Positions 1-12,764 are shown, numbered from the stretch's first letter. The stretch: DNA of 64,000 nt from Artocarpus heterophyllus (GCA_025403435.1 CM046343.1:27062742-27126741), one strand, 5' to 3'. Numbers and translations are program-made. Notes: a model not told the origin generated them from the letters alone.

Positions 1-3000
1 CAAAGCACTTTCACTTGTGTATAACGTGTGTTATACGAACTTATTAGGAATCCTGATGGTGCCTTTGCCTTATGGTTATATTCTTTAAAAAGAGGCGGTT
101 AGAGTATGGGAAGGGGCGACAAGCCGACCCCACTCCTCTTTTATCATCCTTGACCCGAATTGATTAACTTGATATGTGACCTAATTTCTTGATGCTAATT
201 GTGATATGGACCAAAAAAAAAAAAAAAGAATGTTAAATACAGATTTAGGATTAAAGTTAGTTTACAACGTTTGAATTATTATCAAGCTATTATATTTATG
301 TGTTAGAATTCTTTGAGTTCTATGAGGATTATCTAGGTTTTTTGTGAGTTTGATTATTATTAAGATTAAATAAAGGTAGTACATGGATTTTCATTATGGA
401 CTTTGAGGATTAATTAAAAGATATGTTTCCTCCCTCTTTTTCTTTTCATTCTGACTCTTCTATTTGTACCCTCTTTTCTTCCCTTCTTCTCGTTCTCTAT
501 CTCTCTCCATTCTTTAATTATCATGGTTTAACATTGATTGGTATCGAAGCCACCTTAATTCCTCTGACCTACATCATTCACAAATTTTTTAAGTACAAAG
601 AAAAATTCACAAAAAAAAAAAATGAAAGATCATAACACACACACAAAAAAAGGCCAAAACACTTGCCTTTTTTCCCCTAAGTTATTCGTTGGTTACAATA
701 ATTGTTTCCCCTAAATTCCATGGATGAATCTAATGGCAGAAACAATAACCTAAAGTCAAAGGTTTTTATGTTTTTTTGTTAGTTAGTCAAAGCTCCTTTT
801 AAACTGTCATGTTATGCACCCGCGCATATATCTATATATATATATATATATATATGCGAGCCAGCTAGCCATTCCCAGTTTGACGTTGAATGACGTCCAT
901 GCCCTTGTGTGCCTTTTTTTGGTGGCTAAAATATGAATATTGCCGTATGGTCAAAGTGACCAAAAATTCAAGAGTGTTAGAGCCTCATACAATCGTCCCT
1001 AATTTGGCCTAGCCGACTTACGTGTTTCATTTAAAAAAAAAAATGAAATCAAAATCAAACACAAACTTATTTATTGAATCATTCTTCTCCAGAATAAAGC
1101 TAGCCCGTAATTACAGATTCACAAAATAGGAAGTTGACACTTATTAAGTCAAAGAATGGAGGATTTATTAAAGCTTTTTGGCACCAGAAGGCCATTCTTC
1201 AGATTGACTGTTGCCCTGGTTGGATTTATCAACCTCGGGGAGAGATGACTAAAGAATGAATGACGTTTTTATTTATTACTAGTGAGGGGAAGGCACGTGC
1301 GACACATATGCTAGTTGTATAAATTAAGCTTATGCTTCTAGCTATATTAATAATTTTTTAAAAAAAATTTGGGATAGGAAGAATCAAACTTTACCTTATG
1401 ATAAAGTTCGGTATGGTTTTATTACTAAGTTATGCCTGCAACCACACTATATTAATAAACTTATGTATTAAATTACTTTGTGCATCGTCGTTATAAGAAA
1501 ACTCCCCTATAAAATTGCACCGTTTCTCAACAATATGTTTTGTAATTATCTGAAACATGAAAAGTTAAAGATTATGATATATAATTTTTTTTAATAGAAT
1601 CCGGGATAATTAAACTGTAATCTTTTCATTTGTTGTCTTGAAAAATATATTCTTATCCATTTCCATCATCATCTGGATCGGAAGTTCTCTCCAAACTTCT
1701 TCGGTCGTCCAGATCACTTTCTATAGTGAGGATTATTCCTAAGGGTAAATGGTATAGCATTTTACTTGCAACCTACTGTAAAGAGTTAACAGAAACAATT
1801 AAAAGTTGAGGCTGAAATTTAAGATAGTGGCTAGCCCCACTGATGATGTAGGAGTCACTTTGCTTAAATTTGTATATTGATCTTAGATTTCAAGTTTCTT
1901 TGCAACAGTTTCCTTCATTTTCACCCCAGCTTTCAAAGATCCTGACAAATAAACCTAAGAAAATTAATTATTTTACAAATTAAAAATTATGAGAAATTAG
2001 TAACATGTTTATAAATACATAAAAACTAAAATAAAACTAAAACTAAAACCGATACAATCATACAAAAAATATTGCTTATATTCACTAATAGAGTGATACG
2101 GTTTTATATAGACGCAACACTTAAGACCTGAAAACATTTTAGAAATTATTAAAAATGCATTAAAACATATTTGCACACAAAAAGCACACTATAAAACACA
2201 CTAAGACTAAAAATAAAATCACCTTACTAAAGTTAATGGTTTTTTACCCATTTCAAACCTTTTATTTATTTTACATGCAAAAATGCTTCTAAAAATTACT
2301 AAAAATATACTAAAGCATAAAATCATACTTAAACACATTTCACACAAAAACAAAAATAATATTTAACACACAAATGCTATAGTTAAGGGTTTAAACACAT
2401 AATAATGAAAGTGATAATATTTAACCTTATAAAGGCACTGCAAACCATTTACTAAAGAGAGACTATGGGAATAGGTATTATAAGCTTGAAATTGTCAGAA
2501 GCAGGTGACTATCATTGCAAAGGATACAAACTAGTGCCAACATAATCACAAGACATGTTATGCCGATGCTTAAGGGCCCCCCAATTTAAAGAGCCCCCAA
2601 ATTTTCTATTTTTTTGCCTATATTTAGCTATTTTCTTTGCATCACTTGGGTTTTTCTTAATTTATTTATATTAGAAGCCAATGAATGTTCTAGGTAGTTA
2701 CCCATGATTCAATTACCTCTTAAATGTAGGGATACTAAACATTACTCGGAAAGAGATTATCCAAAAAAAAAAAAGGAATCAATGCCATAATTTAGAAAAA
2801 AAAAAGAGTTGAACAATTATCAATAAAGCGGAACTCATATTTGCCCACAATTAAAGGCAATGTATATGTTTCCACGATGATGTCTTGGTCTTCTTTCGAA
2901 GAAAGTGCCCGATTCCTATTCTTTATCGAATGACACTATTAATGCAAGAAGTTTAGGTAGGGATGTCCCTGGGATCCCTTTCATGAGAAAAGTAAAAGGG

Positions 3001-5061
3001 TGCGGTTACAGTGCCGTTTAAGCTGTTTTTAATTGTGTAAAATAAATTACTAAACAACAAGTGCAATTACAATCGCACATAACCTTATTATTATTACTAT
3101 TAAAATTCTTATTATTATTTAAAAGGGAGGTGCTGAGCAAAGGACAAAGATTGTTGACCCCTCACTTCATTAAATTAATTGCTTGAGCACAAAGCATACG
3201 TTAATCTATGTTAAAAAAGTAATTCGAAGAAAGTACCCCATGATCAAATTTTATATACACAATGAGCAGGCACACACGTATTTCCATGGAGCAGTTTGAC
3301 TATTAGGACCTTCCGGAAGAGGGCAACTAAGTGGACCTCACAAAATTACAACTTTCTGACAATTGTTGATTGAAAAAGAACCTGTGGCACCTTCCGTCCA
3401 GATAGGACCATATATATATATGTATGTATTATATGATCATAAACAAACTCGTTATATGCCTTAATTAGTATGCTTGTCATTGGCTGTTAAAACCTATGTT
3501 TATCTTACGTGCTGTTAATATGCTTGTGTTACGCTCGAATCAATTTCACGCACCTACATTTAAACGGATAATGATGACATGTACTTCAACATTGGTGAGG
3601 GGGTTTAAAACTTGATTTAGTGAGAAGATAAACATAAAAAGAAAAGAAAACATTTTTTAAAACTAGAAGCTATAATCTAATAAAAATGTAGAGGACTTGT
3701 CTATTCTTCCGGTTCCGTGGCTATTCTGTTCATAGGCCATAATGTTCCTTACTAGCTAGTTATTAATGAACCCGCTCTCTTCTCTACTGTTTTTATCTTT
3801 TATTTATTTTCTTCTTTAATTTTAATAATTAGTTTTTTTAAATAATAATTCCATTTCAAACTAAAATAATATTAATTCAGATATAAAAAATCACGATAGA
3901 TATAGCAATTCAATCCCAACCATAGACCAGAACTACAGGCAAATTCGACTAAAGCTCTCAATTAAGGGGAACCTCTGATGTGCTGGAAAAAAGCTAAGAC
4001 TGGAGTCAAGCCACCAGAGTGAGAAAAGCACCCACCGTCGCCTTTCTCTGCTAACCAGAGAGACCATTACAGCTCCACCTCTCCATACAGCCAGAACCTC
4101 CAGAAAGTCGATGACAACGTCGGCATGCCTCCAGCCCTAGAAGAAGGAAAATGGCTCTCCACTAGCTCCATCCATCGCGCAGCCAAGCCATCTCTGGTAG
4201 CTGTTAAAGAGCACAACCCACCCCGAAAAAGGACCCACCAAATCCCAGATCTCCCTTCCATACCATTGGCAAGTCGTGTCATTCCCGGAGCCCTTCATGT
4301 CTCTTCATTAGGCCACACTTCCAAGGGGCCAAGAGTCTAAAGACCAGCATAGTGGCAAAGCCGGACTCCGGCCCTACGCCCTCTGTTGGTACGGACGTGA
4401 ACTAAGTCTAGCAGGGAGGAGAGAAAACCCTAGCAGAGGGTTAACGAGTCGTTTTAAACAATCATTGTATAATTAGTGTATACAATTAGTGTATCTCAAG
4501 TTATACTAAAATTTGACATTTTAAAGAAATACCGGGACAATTACAGTAGAAATATATTCTTTAGCAACAGCAACGCCATGGGAAATGGGATTTTTATCTG
4601 CCTTGTTGCCATCTTTAGTTTTAAACAGTCAAATGAGATTGAAATCGTATAAAAATAAATAAATAAATAATATATTTGTGGTGTAAAGTTCATCTATGGT
4701 TTTTTGTTTTAATAAGGAATACTTTTAATTTCTTAAAATAGGAGGAAGAACATGTATTTAAATGCAAGTTTGGGACAAATATAGGTTTCTTTCCTTTATT
4801 TGTTAGGAGGTCGTATAGCAGAAAATATGTTTTGATCCTATTAGTAGGTCTTGTTATTTTTATCGTTAGACTAATTTTTTAACTATTTAATTTACGATTG
4901 GAATTCCGCATTGCATGCTACGAGCATTTAAGGGGAATAGACACGGATTAGAAAATCAAAAAATTGATCCAACGAGACCTACATATAGAAGTAAAATGCA
5001 TGTCCAAATTCCCTTATTAACATACATATATATATATATACATATATTGTGTAGTGGACAA
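1..5061. other. AT-rich intergenic DNA
   Basis: No convincing coding exon was found on either strand. The stretch is AT-rich, with short poly-A/T tracts and TA microsatellites at about 837-855 and 5023-5047. A GC-richer segment at 3960-4440 stands out and is listed separately. Short ORFs such as 423-635 have low-complexity translations and no recognisable domain. The first about 150 bases are somewhat less AT-rich and could be the flank of a gene outside the window, but nothing supports that further. Confidence 0.6.
3960..4445. other. GC-richer block of unknown origin, possible TE remnant
   Basis: About 480 bp with clearly higher GC than its surroundings and overlapping open frames on both strands (about 71 codons each). 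Neither translation resembles a known protein. The minus strand begins with a 'gctagggttttctctcc'-type stretch, as seen at the 5' end of some plant LINE or gene transcripts, so a decayed LINE 5' region or a captured gene fragment is possible. This rests on composition alone. Confidence 0.25.
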
Positions 5062-5614
5062 CAGGTTAAGAAAAATTCGAAAAGGCACTAGAACAACAAC
5101 AAAGAGAGAGAAAGAGATACAGGGAGAGAGATTACAGTTTGCTTTCGAAAATGAGAAAGGAAGAAAGAGAGAGAAGGAGAGAAAAAGAAAGATGAGGAAT
5201 TTGTCTATATTCTATATAATGCTGAAGTGGGATATATTTGATGTTTACAGGTTAAGAAAAATTCGAAAAGGCACTAGAACAACAACAAAGAGAGAGAAAG
5301 AGACACGGGGAGAGAGATTACAGTTTGCTTTCGAAAATGAGAAAGGAAGAAAGAGAGAGAAGGAGAGAAAAAGAAAGAGGAATTTGTTTATATTCTATAT
5401 AATGCTGAAGTGGGATATTTTTGATGTTTACAGGTTAAGAAAAATTCGAAAAGGCACTAGAACAACAACAAAGAGAGAGAAAGAGATACGGGGAGAGAGA
5501 TTACAGTTTGCTTTCGAAAATGAGAAAGGAAGAAAGAGAGAGAAGGAGAGAAAAAGAAAGATGAGGAATTTGTCTAAATTCTATATAATGCTTAAGTGGG
5601 ATATTTTTGATGTT
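5062..5614 (+). repeat. Three-copy tandem repeat, 183-186 bp unit, open throughout
   Basis: Three near-identical units start at about 5062, 5248 and 5431 (periods 186 and 183 bp). Each begins 'aggttaagaaaaattcg' and ends after 'gatatttttgatgtt'. Units differ at only a few positions, including loss of one ATG codon in the second, so the amplification is recent. Both periods are multiples of three, which keeps one frame open across all copies (5054-5704, 216 codons). The frame would encode a very basic Lys/Arg/Glu-rich protein, expected from the purine-rich gaga tracts. I regard it as non-coding. A weak, diverged relative lies at about 6135-6240. Confidence 0.9.
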
Positions 5615-7011
5615 TTCTATTGTGACGAATATAAATTTTCAAACAAAATGCTATTTATTAACTTCTATGAAAACTTATGCTATCAATTTTTATCTCCTCT
5701 CTAAATTGGCTTATTTCTTCGTAAAAGCGTAAAATCAAAAGAAAACTACTTTTTATGCAAGATGTTTTTATTTATATCATACTTAAAAAAGTTGTATCAT
5801 ACTCTGTACCATACTCAAACATGTATATCATTTATAAAAAATAAGTTTTAAAAAATAAAATTTACAAAAATTCCTCTAAAATTAAAGGTATATTGGGAGC
5901 GATTAGACTTTTTAATAATTGAGTGTCATTTTACTACAAAATATTTTTAAAACCTTTTATTTACTCTAATTTTTTAGTGTGAAAGAGCTATTTACTTAAA
6001 TCACCCTTTATTAATTTTTTTGAGAGGAAAAAGAATAAATGTTAAGGGGGTTATTTGTAGTTTTGGGGTAAGGGTTATTTTTTTATACCTTAAGCTTAAG
6101 TTTTAGGTTCATACTTTTGTTTTTATCTTAATTTTATTCTAACGGCAAGGACGGAGGAGAGAGACTACGGGTTTTTCAAAGAGGAGAGAGGAAGAGAGGG
6201 AGGGAGGAGGAATTTATCTGTATAAGCTTAAGTGGGGTAATTCACTAACTTAATTTTATCAAAACTTATGCTATTAATTTTTAGAAAAAAATTTATAAAT
6301 GTTATTTTTAAAACTTATTGTTTATAAATGTGTGGATGATCAAAACATGTGATATGCATGGAAATATGGCACGATGTTTTAAATATAGCATGAATGAACA
6401 TATTTTTTAAAGGATGGCATAACTTGTAATTTTTACCAACGGAGAGGACCCCTCTTATTTGCAGTGCATTTTATTTCAGTTTTATAAATTCGCATTGTGA
6501 TCGTATTATTATAATTCACGGAGAATTTCACATAATATTTCCAAATACAGGGTACTAGTGAACCAAAAAGTGCTGAGTGTAATGAACAACTTATGTTTTA
6601 ATGTTATAATGAAAAGTATAAATTGAATTTACATTCACAAAAAGAGAATTTTTTTGGCCATATCTCAATATCTTTTCGAGTTAAAGAGACAATTTGCCCA
6701 ATTACGTTTCTTGAATTAAAATATAACTTTAATTTGTAAAAATTCTACAAATGTTTCATAATGATATCATTAAAATTATTTATATGTAATTATATAGTAT
6801 AATATGTAATATTATTAAGATAATTACTATATTATTAAAGATATTTTTAAGATATTTTAAATATTGTATTAGATTTTAATTTTATAACAATAATTTAGAC
6901 AAGTATTATAATTTTTTCTATCTTTTCACCTCGAGTTTCAGCTTAAAAGCAATTTTTGTTTTATTTTCTAACCGCTTAGGATGAAATAAATGGGTAAACC
7001 TTGGAAAGCTA
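5615..7011. other. AT-rich intergenic DNA with a diverged repeat relative
   Basis: Mostly A/T-rich sequence without recognisable genes. At about 6135-6240 a purine-rich stretch followed by 'tataagcttaagtgggg' resembles the end of the 5062-5614 tandem unit, suggesting an older copy of the same repeat. Confidence 0.5.
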
Positions 7012-7620
7012 ATGCCATTTATCGATTTCTTTTCGAATTCAACCTCAGACTCTCAAATTAAACCCCCAATTCGCATCAACGACGTGAATCATACAAACCT
7101 CCCAAATTACTCAAATCTGAGAAGCATGAGGCCCTTCAATCTGAGATACGCCATGCCCACTTTCATAAACTTGCTCAAATCCCAACCCAAAGCTGCTCTA
7201 ATTCCCAATCCATATGAATGGGATATTTGGGATCCTTTTCATTTTTACATTAATCCCCACCAAACAACTTGGACCAAGATCTGTCCTACCATTGTCATGT
7301 TTCTCCTACTTTCTGTCACTCCCATAAACGTCCCCATACTTCTCCTTCATCTAATAACAGCAACCACTCTTTCACTTGTGGCCTCCATTTTCCTTCCCCG
7401 GAATCTTTTCTGGTACGCATATCCTGCCATTCTTATCATTGCCTTGTTCTTTTCTTCAATACTCTTCTTCCTTGGCAGCTTTCTTGGTTGGGTCAACAAG
7501 AAGCTCGCAGATTTACCTGTGTGGAACATCCACATAAATTTCACTCTCATTCATCACCATCTACTGGAAGCAGAGATAGATACAGTCACAAGCCCCTCTT
7601 CCTTTGCTTCAAGTCGGTGA
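7012..7620 (+). CDS. Unrecognised ORF with predicted membrane segments
   Basis: A 202-codon ATG ORF in a locally GC-richer stretch. The protein is not recognised. The N-terminal about 85 residues are polar and Asn/Pro-rich. Two or three hydrophobic segments follow at about residues 90-130 and 135-160, ending in a W-V-N-K-K boundary, and then a hydrophilic tail. The arrangement vaguely resembles small plant membrane proteins of the PRA1 sort, but no diagnostic motif is present. A second frame (7269-7649) is also open for 126 codons, which is as expected from a C-rich, stop-poor stretch. It could be a gene fragment, a decayed exon or chance. Confidence 0.3.
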   Translation: MPFIDFFSNSTSDSQIKPPIRINDVNHTNLPNYSNLRSMRPFNLRYAMPTFINLLKSQPKAALIPNPYEWDIWDPFHFYINPHQTTWTKICPTIVMFLLLSVTPINVPILLLHLITATTLSLVASIFLPRNLFWYAYPAILIIALFFSSILFFLGSFLGWVNKKLADLPVWNIHINFTLIHHHLLEAEIDTVTSPSSFASSR

Positions 7621-10121
7621 AGACGGCAAGGACGGGAGTGGGGATTTAGCCTGCCACTGTCAGGGGAAACTATTAGAATTTTAATGTCATGGTTAAAACT
7701 ATTAGTTAAAATTGTAAATATTATAATATATATAAGTTTTATAGTATAATGATTTTTTTGTTTTTACTATCGTATATAAAAATTTTACATTATTCTTAAC
7801 TAAAAAATTGATTATAACCAACTAATATCAAACAAATTATACATTACTTTGCCTCTGTTTTTAGCTTTGGCCTTTGGCCTTCAATTTGCTATGTTATGCT
7901 ATGGTTGTTTGTTGTTGTCTTTTATTTTTTTAAAAAAAATAAACTAGTTAAGTGTCCCATGCTACAAGTATCGAGATTAATTTTATATATTGTATCTACG
8001 TATGCATGTTAAAATCTTGAATATTAATTTTTTTTTGGTATACTATTTGATATATGTATAAGAAAATATTTATATTTAAAAAAATTACATCCATAACAAC
8101 AAATTAGAAAACGATATTTAGGAGAAAATAATTTTTTTAAATGGTAAAGGAAAAAATTCTTTAAAAAGAAACATTTAAAAAAAATGTTCTAGCATACTAA
8201 GTGAAAAAATTATATAAGGATTACTTTGATGTAATAAAGATTACACAACAAAAAAAATTAAGTATACATTTGAAAGAAAATATTTCAATAAAGGCAACGT
8301 ATAGAAAGAAAATGTATTTTAAAAAAAACACACTATAAAAAAAATAAAATGTATAGGAGTTGTGGAGGAAAAATCAAATAGAACAAAAAAAAGAAAACAA
8401 AAAATTAGAGAAAAAATGTAAAGGAGAAAAAAAAAAAGAAGAAGAAGAAGAAGAAAAGATAACAAAATGAATAGGGAAGAATATTGGAACAGTCATTGGG
8501 CACAGAGGGAAAAAGCGAGGAGAGCTTTTTGGCCTTATATGTAGGGATAAATACGTAAAACTGGAAAGTGGAAGTTTGAAGGAAACACATGTTATGGTTT
8601 CTCCTATTGTATTAGTTTATCAGATGTGTCTGATGAAAGGTCCAATATGTAATAAAGAATAATTTGGTGCATATATTTTGTCTCCTAAGAGAACTTTTTG
8701 TCAAATGTCTCCTATGTTCCTTGAAGCACTTTTTGAAACAGGGGAACAAAAGAGGGAGTGTATATATATATATATATATAATATTTTGATGATGCCAATT
8801 TCTTTCAGGTGGACAAAGATTTCCTATTGGTAGAATGTAGATATTTCTTTCTGCCGTTAGATTCGCCGGAAAAAAGGATTCGAGCTGGTTCCAACAATGT
8901 ACCATTAGTAGAGGGTTTTCATTGGAGTAGTTCTCTTTAATTTATTGCTCGATACACAAATAAATCATGAAAAGTTGGTCAATTAAGATTTACAATTTGT
9001 GTTCACTTATTGTGTTTAAACTAAAACAATTATAACACGATGTATTGTATGGTCACAAACATGACACGAATAATAAACATTTTAACAACCCGAATATGAA
9101 TACGAAACATAATGCTCACGGGTAACACGACACTATACATGAAAACGTTTATTAAGCGAACCATTTGCTGATTGATATGACCAAAACAAGTTTATAACTT
9201 GATTATGACCTAACTAGCTAGAAAATTTTAAATTTTATTTGGAAGTAAATAAAAAGTAATATGAATTGACCAAGAATATAAATTCTCTAAATATTAATAA
9301 TTAACACAAACACAAAAACATTTAAACATAAAGCATACAGATGATATACTAGATATGTAAACATATTAAGTGTATTAAACAGGCTGATATGTTGAACTTG
9401 TTTATGACCTAAATAATAAATATATGGTCCAGTCTTTTTATCTTGTATAATTTATAGTTGTATGGTCGTGGCAGCATGTTCGAAATCAATGGCCGTAGCC
9501 ATGCTCCACTATCGTCGTATCTTAGGCTTGGCTAGGCCGTTGATAATAAACTCAGCCAAATATGGGCATCTTTGGTCTTTCAACTTTTTGATCGTGCCAA
9601 TCCTTCATTCTTTGTGGTTTTCCGATATAAATCGATCTTTTTTCACCTTTTTCCAAAAGCAACTTTTATAAATATTTTTTCCCTTAATTGTCCCACTAAA
9701 ACGATTTCATTTCGAATGTTCCTATCGAATTTTTTTTAAACGGTCTAAGTACATATAAGATAATCCGTTTTTCAAATGGATTTGGTTTCAAATGACAAAG
9801 GGTTTCCTTCTTTGGGTTTTTTTTGCTCTTCGTTATTTTTTTTATAATTTTTTAGTCCTTCCTTCTTTTATGTTTACATTTTGTTGGTCATCTATTTCTT
9901 TTCTCATCACTCTTCTAGTTTTTTTTTTTTTTGTCTTTTTTTCTTGAATATATTGTCCATTTTTACAAGCATTTTGTTAAATTACATTTTCATATATAAC
10001 TTGTCTTGAATAATCTCTTTTAAGTATTTGAGATTAACAAAATAATTTAAGAACAATTTTTTTAACCTTAAAAAAATGTAACATGTAACACGTTGAATGC
10101 AGGCGTGTGTTTTAAACAAGG
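7621..10121. other. Intergenic DNA, low complexity and MITE remnant
   Basis: AT-rich with poly-A/T tracts. 7677-7810 is a diverged copy of the window's short MITE-like family, in reverse orientation. A GAA trinucleotide run lies at about 8430-8457 and a TA microsatellite at 8760-8781. At 9050-9170 there are repeated 'acacga'/'acccga' phrases like those in the 46.9-48.1 kb repeat. ORFs at 8405-8905 (-) and 9462-9671 (+) have no recognisable features. Confidence 0.5.
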
Positions 10122-10130
10122 TATATAAAA
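10122..10130 (+). promoter_or_regulatory. Candidate TATA box of the TraB-like gene
   Basis: TATATAAAA on the plus strand, about 750 bp before the coding start. A transcript start about 30 bp downstream (near 10155) would give a leader containing the CT-rich stretch at 10260-10277 and the 5'UTR intron at 10586-10712. This is positional inference; no transcript data are available. Confidence 0.45.
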
Positions 10131-10585
10131 GTATGCGAAAGACAAGAATTATGAAACACCAAAAATAAACATAAAAAAAAAGGAAAAATCGACTGAGCAG
10201 CTAATAATGCTACGCAGAGAGAGAGAACAACAAAACACAACCGCCCAAGGGCCAAAATCCCCCCCTCTCTCTCTCCTAATTGGAATTTTCTCTCTCCATC
10301 TCAAATATCTCCAGATTTCTGTTCTGTGTTCCTTTTTCCTGGGAAAATTTTGTGTGCCCTAAAGCATCGATTTTAATTCTGGATACAGATTCAAGCTTTT
10401 TATTATGATCGTCTTTTGTGATTCGCTGCGCCATTGATGGTATTGGGATTCTAGGGTTTAAGGCGGGTTTTGGCTTCGTTTTACGTTTCGCCGATCGGAA
10501 AAGAATAAAGGAGGAGGAATAGAAGGTGTCAGATTGCGAAATCGTATTCGAAGTTGTGGAATTTTGTCTAGTCCTGTTTACCTCG

Positions 10586-10712
10586 GTAAGCAATAATCTG
10601 ATTTTCGTGTTCGATTCTGATTAATGGATAACTGATTTTGAAATAATTCTGAAGACTGGTACGTTAGGGTTTGGATCGGGGTTTTCTTCCCTTTTTTTGT
10701 TTGGTTGTTCAG
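10586..10712 (+). other. Probable 5'UTR intron of the TraB-like gene
   Basis: A good donor (cctcg|gtaag at 10585/10586) and an acceptor after a T-rich tract (ttggttgttcag, ending 10712) bracket 127 bp in the leader. The coding exon then starts at 10884. Leader introns of this size are common in plant genes. Splicing is inferred from consensus only. Confidence 0.5.
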
Positions 10713-10883
10713 AAAAGAAGGTGTATAGGACTGCGAACTCTTGAAGTTCTCTTCAATCTTGTTCATCTGGAAGCTGCTTTGCGCGTTCAATTTCCCGAAA
10801 GAAAACCGTTTCGTACAATTGGCAGTACTTTAGCTGTGGTTTTCTTTGGAACCAAACAAGCTCTTTGATCTTGTTTTGATGTG

Positions 10884-12764
10884 ATGGCACTTGGATTTAT
10901 CTGGAATCTGCAAAATATTTGGCCCTTTTCGGCGCTAAAATTCGATGACCTAAGAGCGTCCCGTGAATTAGTTCGAAAAATTCCAATTCCGGAGCACACA
11001 AAACAGTTTGTTTATGCTGTCAAGGATCAAGAAACTCAATCTGTCATATACATAATTTCTGCTCAGAGTTTGTCTGAGCGTTCAGCTTCAGATGTCAAGT
11101 GTTTAATCACGGAGATTAGGCCTGAAGCCGTTGTTGCCCAGGTGGGTCTTTCCCACGGGACCGAAATACTTGCCGAAGAGGGTGAATTAGCGGATGGTGT
11201 TGAGGATCCACTTCCCACCTCGTCGTTTGAAGTTCTCAGAAGATGTTTTTTGGATAAGGTTAGCAAGGAGAAGTACGAAGGTGTTGCAGGGAATTTGGTT
11301 TTGCAAGAGATTTTCGGTGTTAGTTTTTATGGACATCTTTTGGCAGCCAAGAAGGCTGCACAAGAGGTTGGTTCGTCACTCTTGCTGATTGAATCGCCAT
11401 CTTTGAAAACTTTCGGTGGAGATGATGATATGTCGGGTGAAAATGATTTTGTGAACAAGTTCCAAGCATTTGCTAGTAGTTTGGTTCCACAGAAAGTTCT
11501 TGGTTCGGCTGTTACATCGAGTTCAAGGAGGCTTTTCTTAACTAATGATTTGCAGTCCCAAATGGTGAAGTTATTGTCATCGTACATGGAGATGTCAATA
11601 TCAAGGTTACATCCTTCCAGTTCATTGGCTGAAAAGGGCTTAGAGGTAATTCAGCCACAAGAAAATTACGAGGCTCCGCCATTTGCTCAGTCCGTTTATC
11701 CCTTGCTTGTCGATCTCCATGACATATTTGTGGATCTCCCATCAATTGGAAGGGCTCTAGCTCGTGCTCAGAAGATGCTATATGATGTGAACAAGGGGGA
11801 AACCGTGGATAACAAAATCTTGTCTGAGGTTTATACCTTCCGGATTGCAATTGAGGGGCTGAGAATTGCTCTGAACAATACTGGTAGACTGCCAATCAAT
11901 AAAATAAGAGATCCAAACTCAGTTAAAACCAAGTTCTCTGAGCTTTCGGTTCAGGAAAAATCACAGGTTCTCTTTGCGCAAGCACTTCGAGCCCAGACTA
12001 AGAAATTCAAGACCATAGTTGCAGTAGTGGATGCCAGCAGCTTAGCAGGTCTTAGGAAACACTGGGACCATCCAGTTCCTTCAGAGGTTAAGGATTTGGT
12101 TGGACAGCTTTGTGAAGGTGAGGAAGGTGATGAAGAGATGCCAAATCAAGCAGACCGGAAGCTTTTGTTGACTGGTAAACCTGTGGTGGCAGTGGGGGCG
12201 GGGGCAACAGCAGTTTTGGGAGTTTCATCTCTCACAAAATTTGTCCCTGCATCAACATTCATGAAGGTCTTAACCTTCAATGTCCCTGCTTCACTAAAAA
12301 TCTTTCTGACTCAAACACAGAAAGCAATGACATTGGCGCTGGGAAAAACTCTTGGTCCAACAAAACTTGTTTCTGGTGTCAAAACATCATCGGCTTTGAA
12401 AGCAACTGCTTCTGCTGAGAAGATCCGGGCGGTTGCCCATGGTGTTATAGCCTCAGCTGAGAAAACCAGCCTCTCAGCCATGAGAACGGCATTCTACGAG
12501 ATAATGAGGAAACGTCAGGTTCGGCCAATAGGTTTCCTACCGTGGGCAACGTTCGCTTGTAGTGTCGCGACATGCTCAGGGTTGCTCGTTTACGGAGATG
12601 GGATTGAGTGTGTCGCTGAATCTCTTCCTGCTGCTCCATCCATTGCCAGTTTGGGTCGCGGGGTTGAGAGATTGCGAGAGGTGTCTCGGGAGGTCAAGCA
12701 GACAGATAGCACCATAATACACAAGTCTATAGAATCTCTAGTGTCCAGATTGAAGAAGCTCTAG
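10884..12764 (+). CDS. TraB/PrgY-like membrane protein, plant type
   Basis: A 626-aa protein in one coding exon. The start is the ATG at 10884 (MALGFIWN); the upstream in-frame GTG is not a plant start. Residues about 50-90 read as a TraB-like opening: a β-strand 'VIYIISAQ', then 'LSERSASDVK' and 'EIRPEAVVAQV', matching the TraB pattern of a strand, a His/Ser turn and 'I.E.RPD.VVVEL'. Near residue 375 the sequence 'TIVAVVDASSLAGLRKHW' matches the TraB 'VVAVVGAGHVPGI' motif, but the usual Gly-His is Ala-Ser, so metal binding or catalysis seen in some TraB proteins may be lost. The C-terminal third has hydrophobic stretches (about 430-480 and 555-580), suggesting membrane anchoring. Plant TraB-family members have been linked to mitochondrial or ER membranes; placement here is inference. 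No introns interrupt the coding region. A 23 bp tandem duplication lies at the stop codon. Confidence 0.85.
   Translation: MALGFIWNLQNIWPFSALKFDDLRASRELVRKIPIPEHTKQFVYAVKDQETQSVIYIISAQSLSERSASDVKCLITEIRPEAVVAQVGLSHGTEILAEEGELADGVEDPLPTSSFEVLRRCFLDKVSKEKYEGVAGNLVLQEIFGVSFYGHLLAAKKAAQEVGSSLLLIESPSLKTFGGDDDMSGENDFVNKFQAFASSLVPQKVLGSAVTSSSRRLFLTNDLQSQMVKLLSSYMEMSISRLHPSSSLAEKGLEVIQPQENYEAPPFAQSVYPLLVDLHDIFVDLPSIGRALARAQKMLYDVNKGETVDNKILSEVYTFRIAIEGLRIALNNTGRLPINKIRDPNSVKTKFSELSVQEKSQVLFAQALRAQTKKFKTIVAVVDASSLAGLRKHWDHPVPSEVKDLVGQLCEGEEGDEEMPNQADRKLLLTGKPVVAVGAGATAVLGVSSLTKFVPASTFMKVLTFNVPASLKIFLTQTQKAMTLALGKTLGPTKLVSGVKTSSALKATASAEKIRAVAHGVIASAEKTSLSAMRTAFYEIMRKRQVRPIGFLPWATFACSVATCSGLLVYGDGIECVAESLPAAPSIASLGRGVERLREVSREVKQTDSTIIHKSIESLVSRLKKL

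Noticed and set aside
423..635. 70-codon ORF on the plus strand
   Set aside because: Ser/Phe/Leu-rich translation of a pyrimidine-rich tract ending in poly-A; no domain and no splice context.
5062..5614. CRISPR-like array
   Set aside because: The units are long, contiguous and have no short repeats with unique spacers; it is a plant tandem repeat.
7269..7649. 126-codon ORF in a second frame over the 7012-7620 ORF
   Set aside because: Two long frames in one C-rich, stop-poor stretch; the composition looks like a shadow frame.
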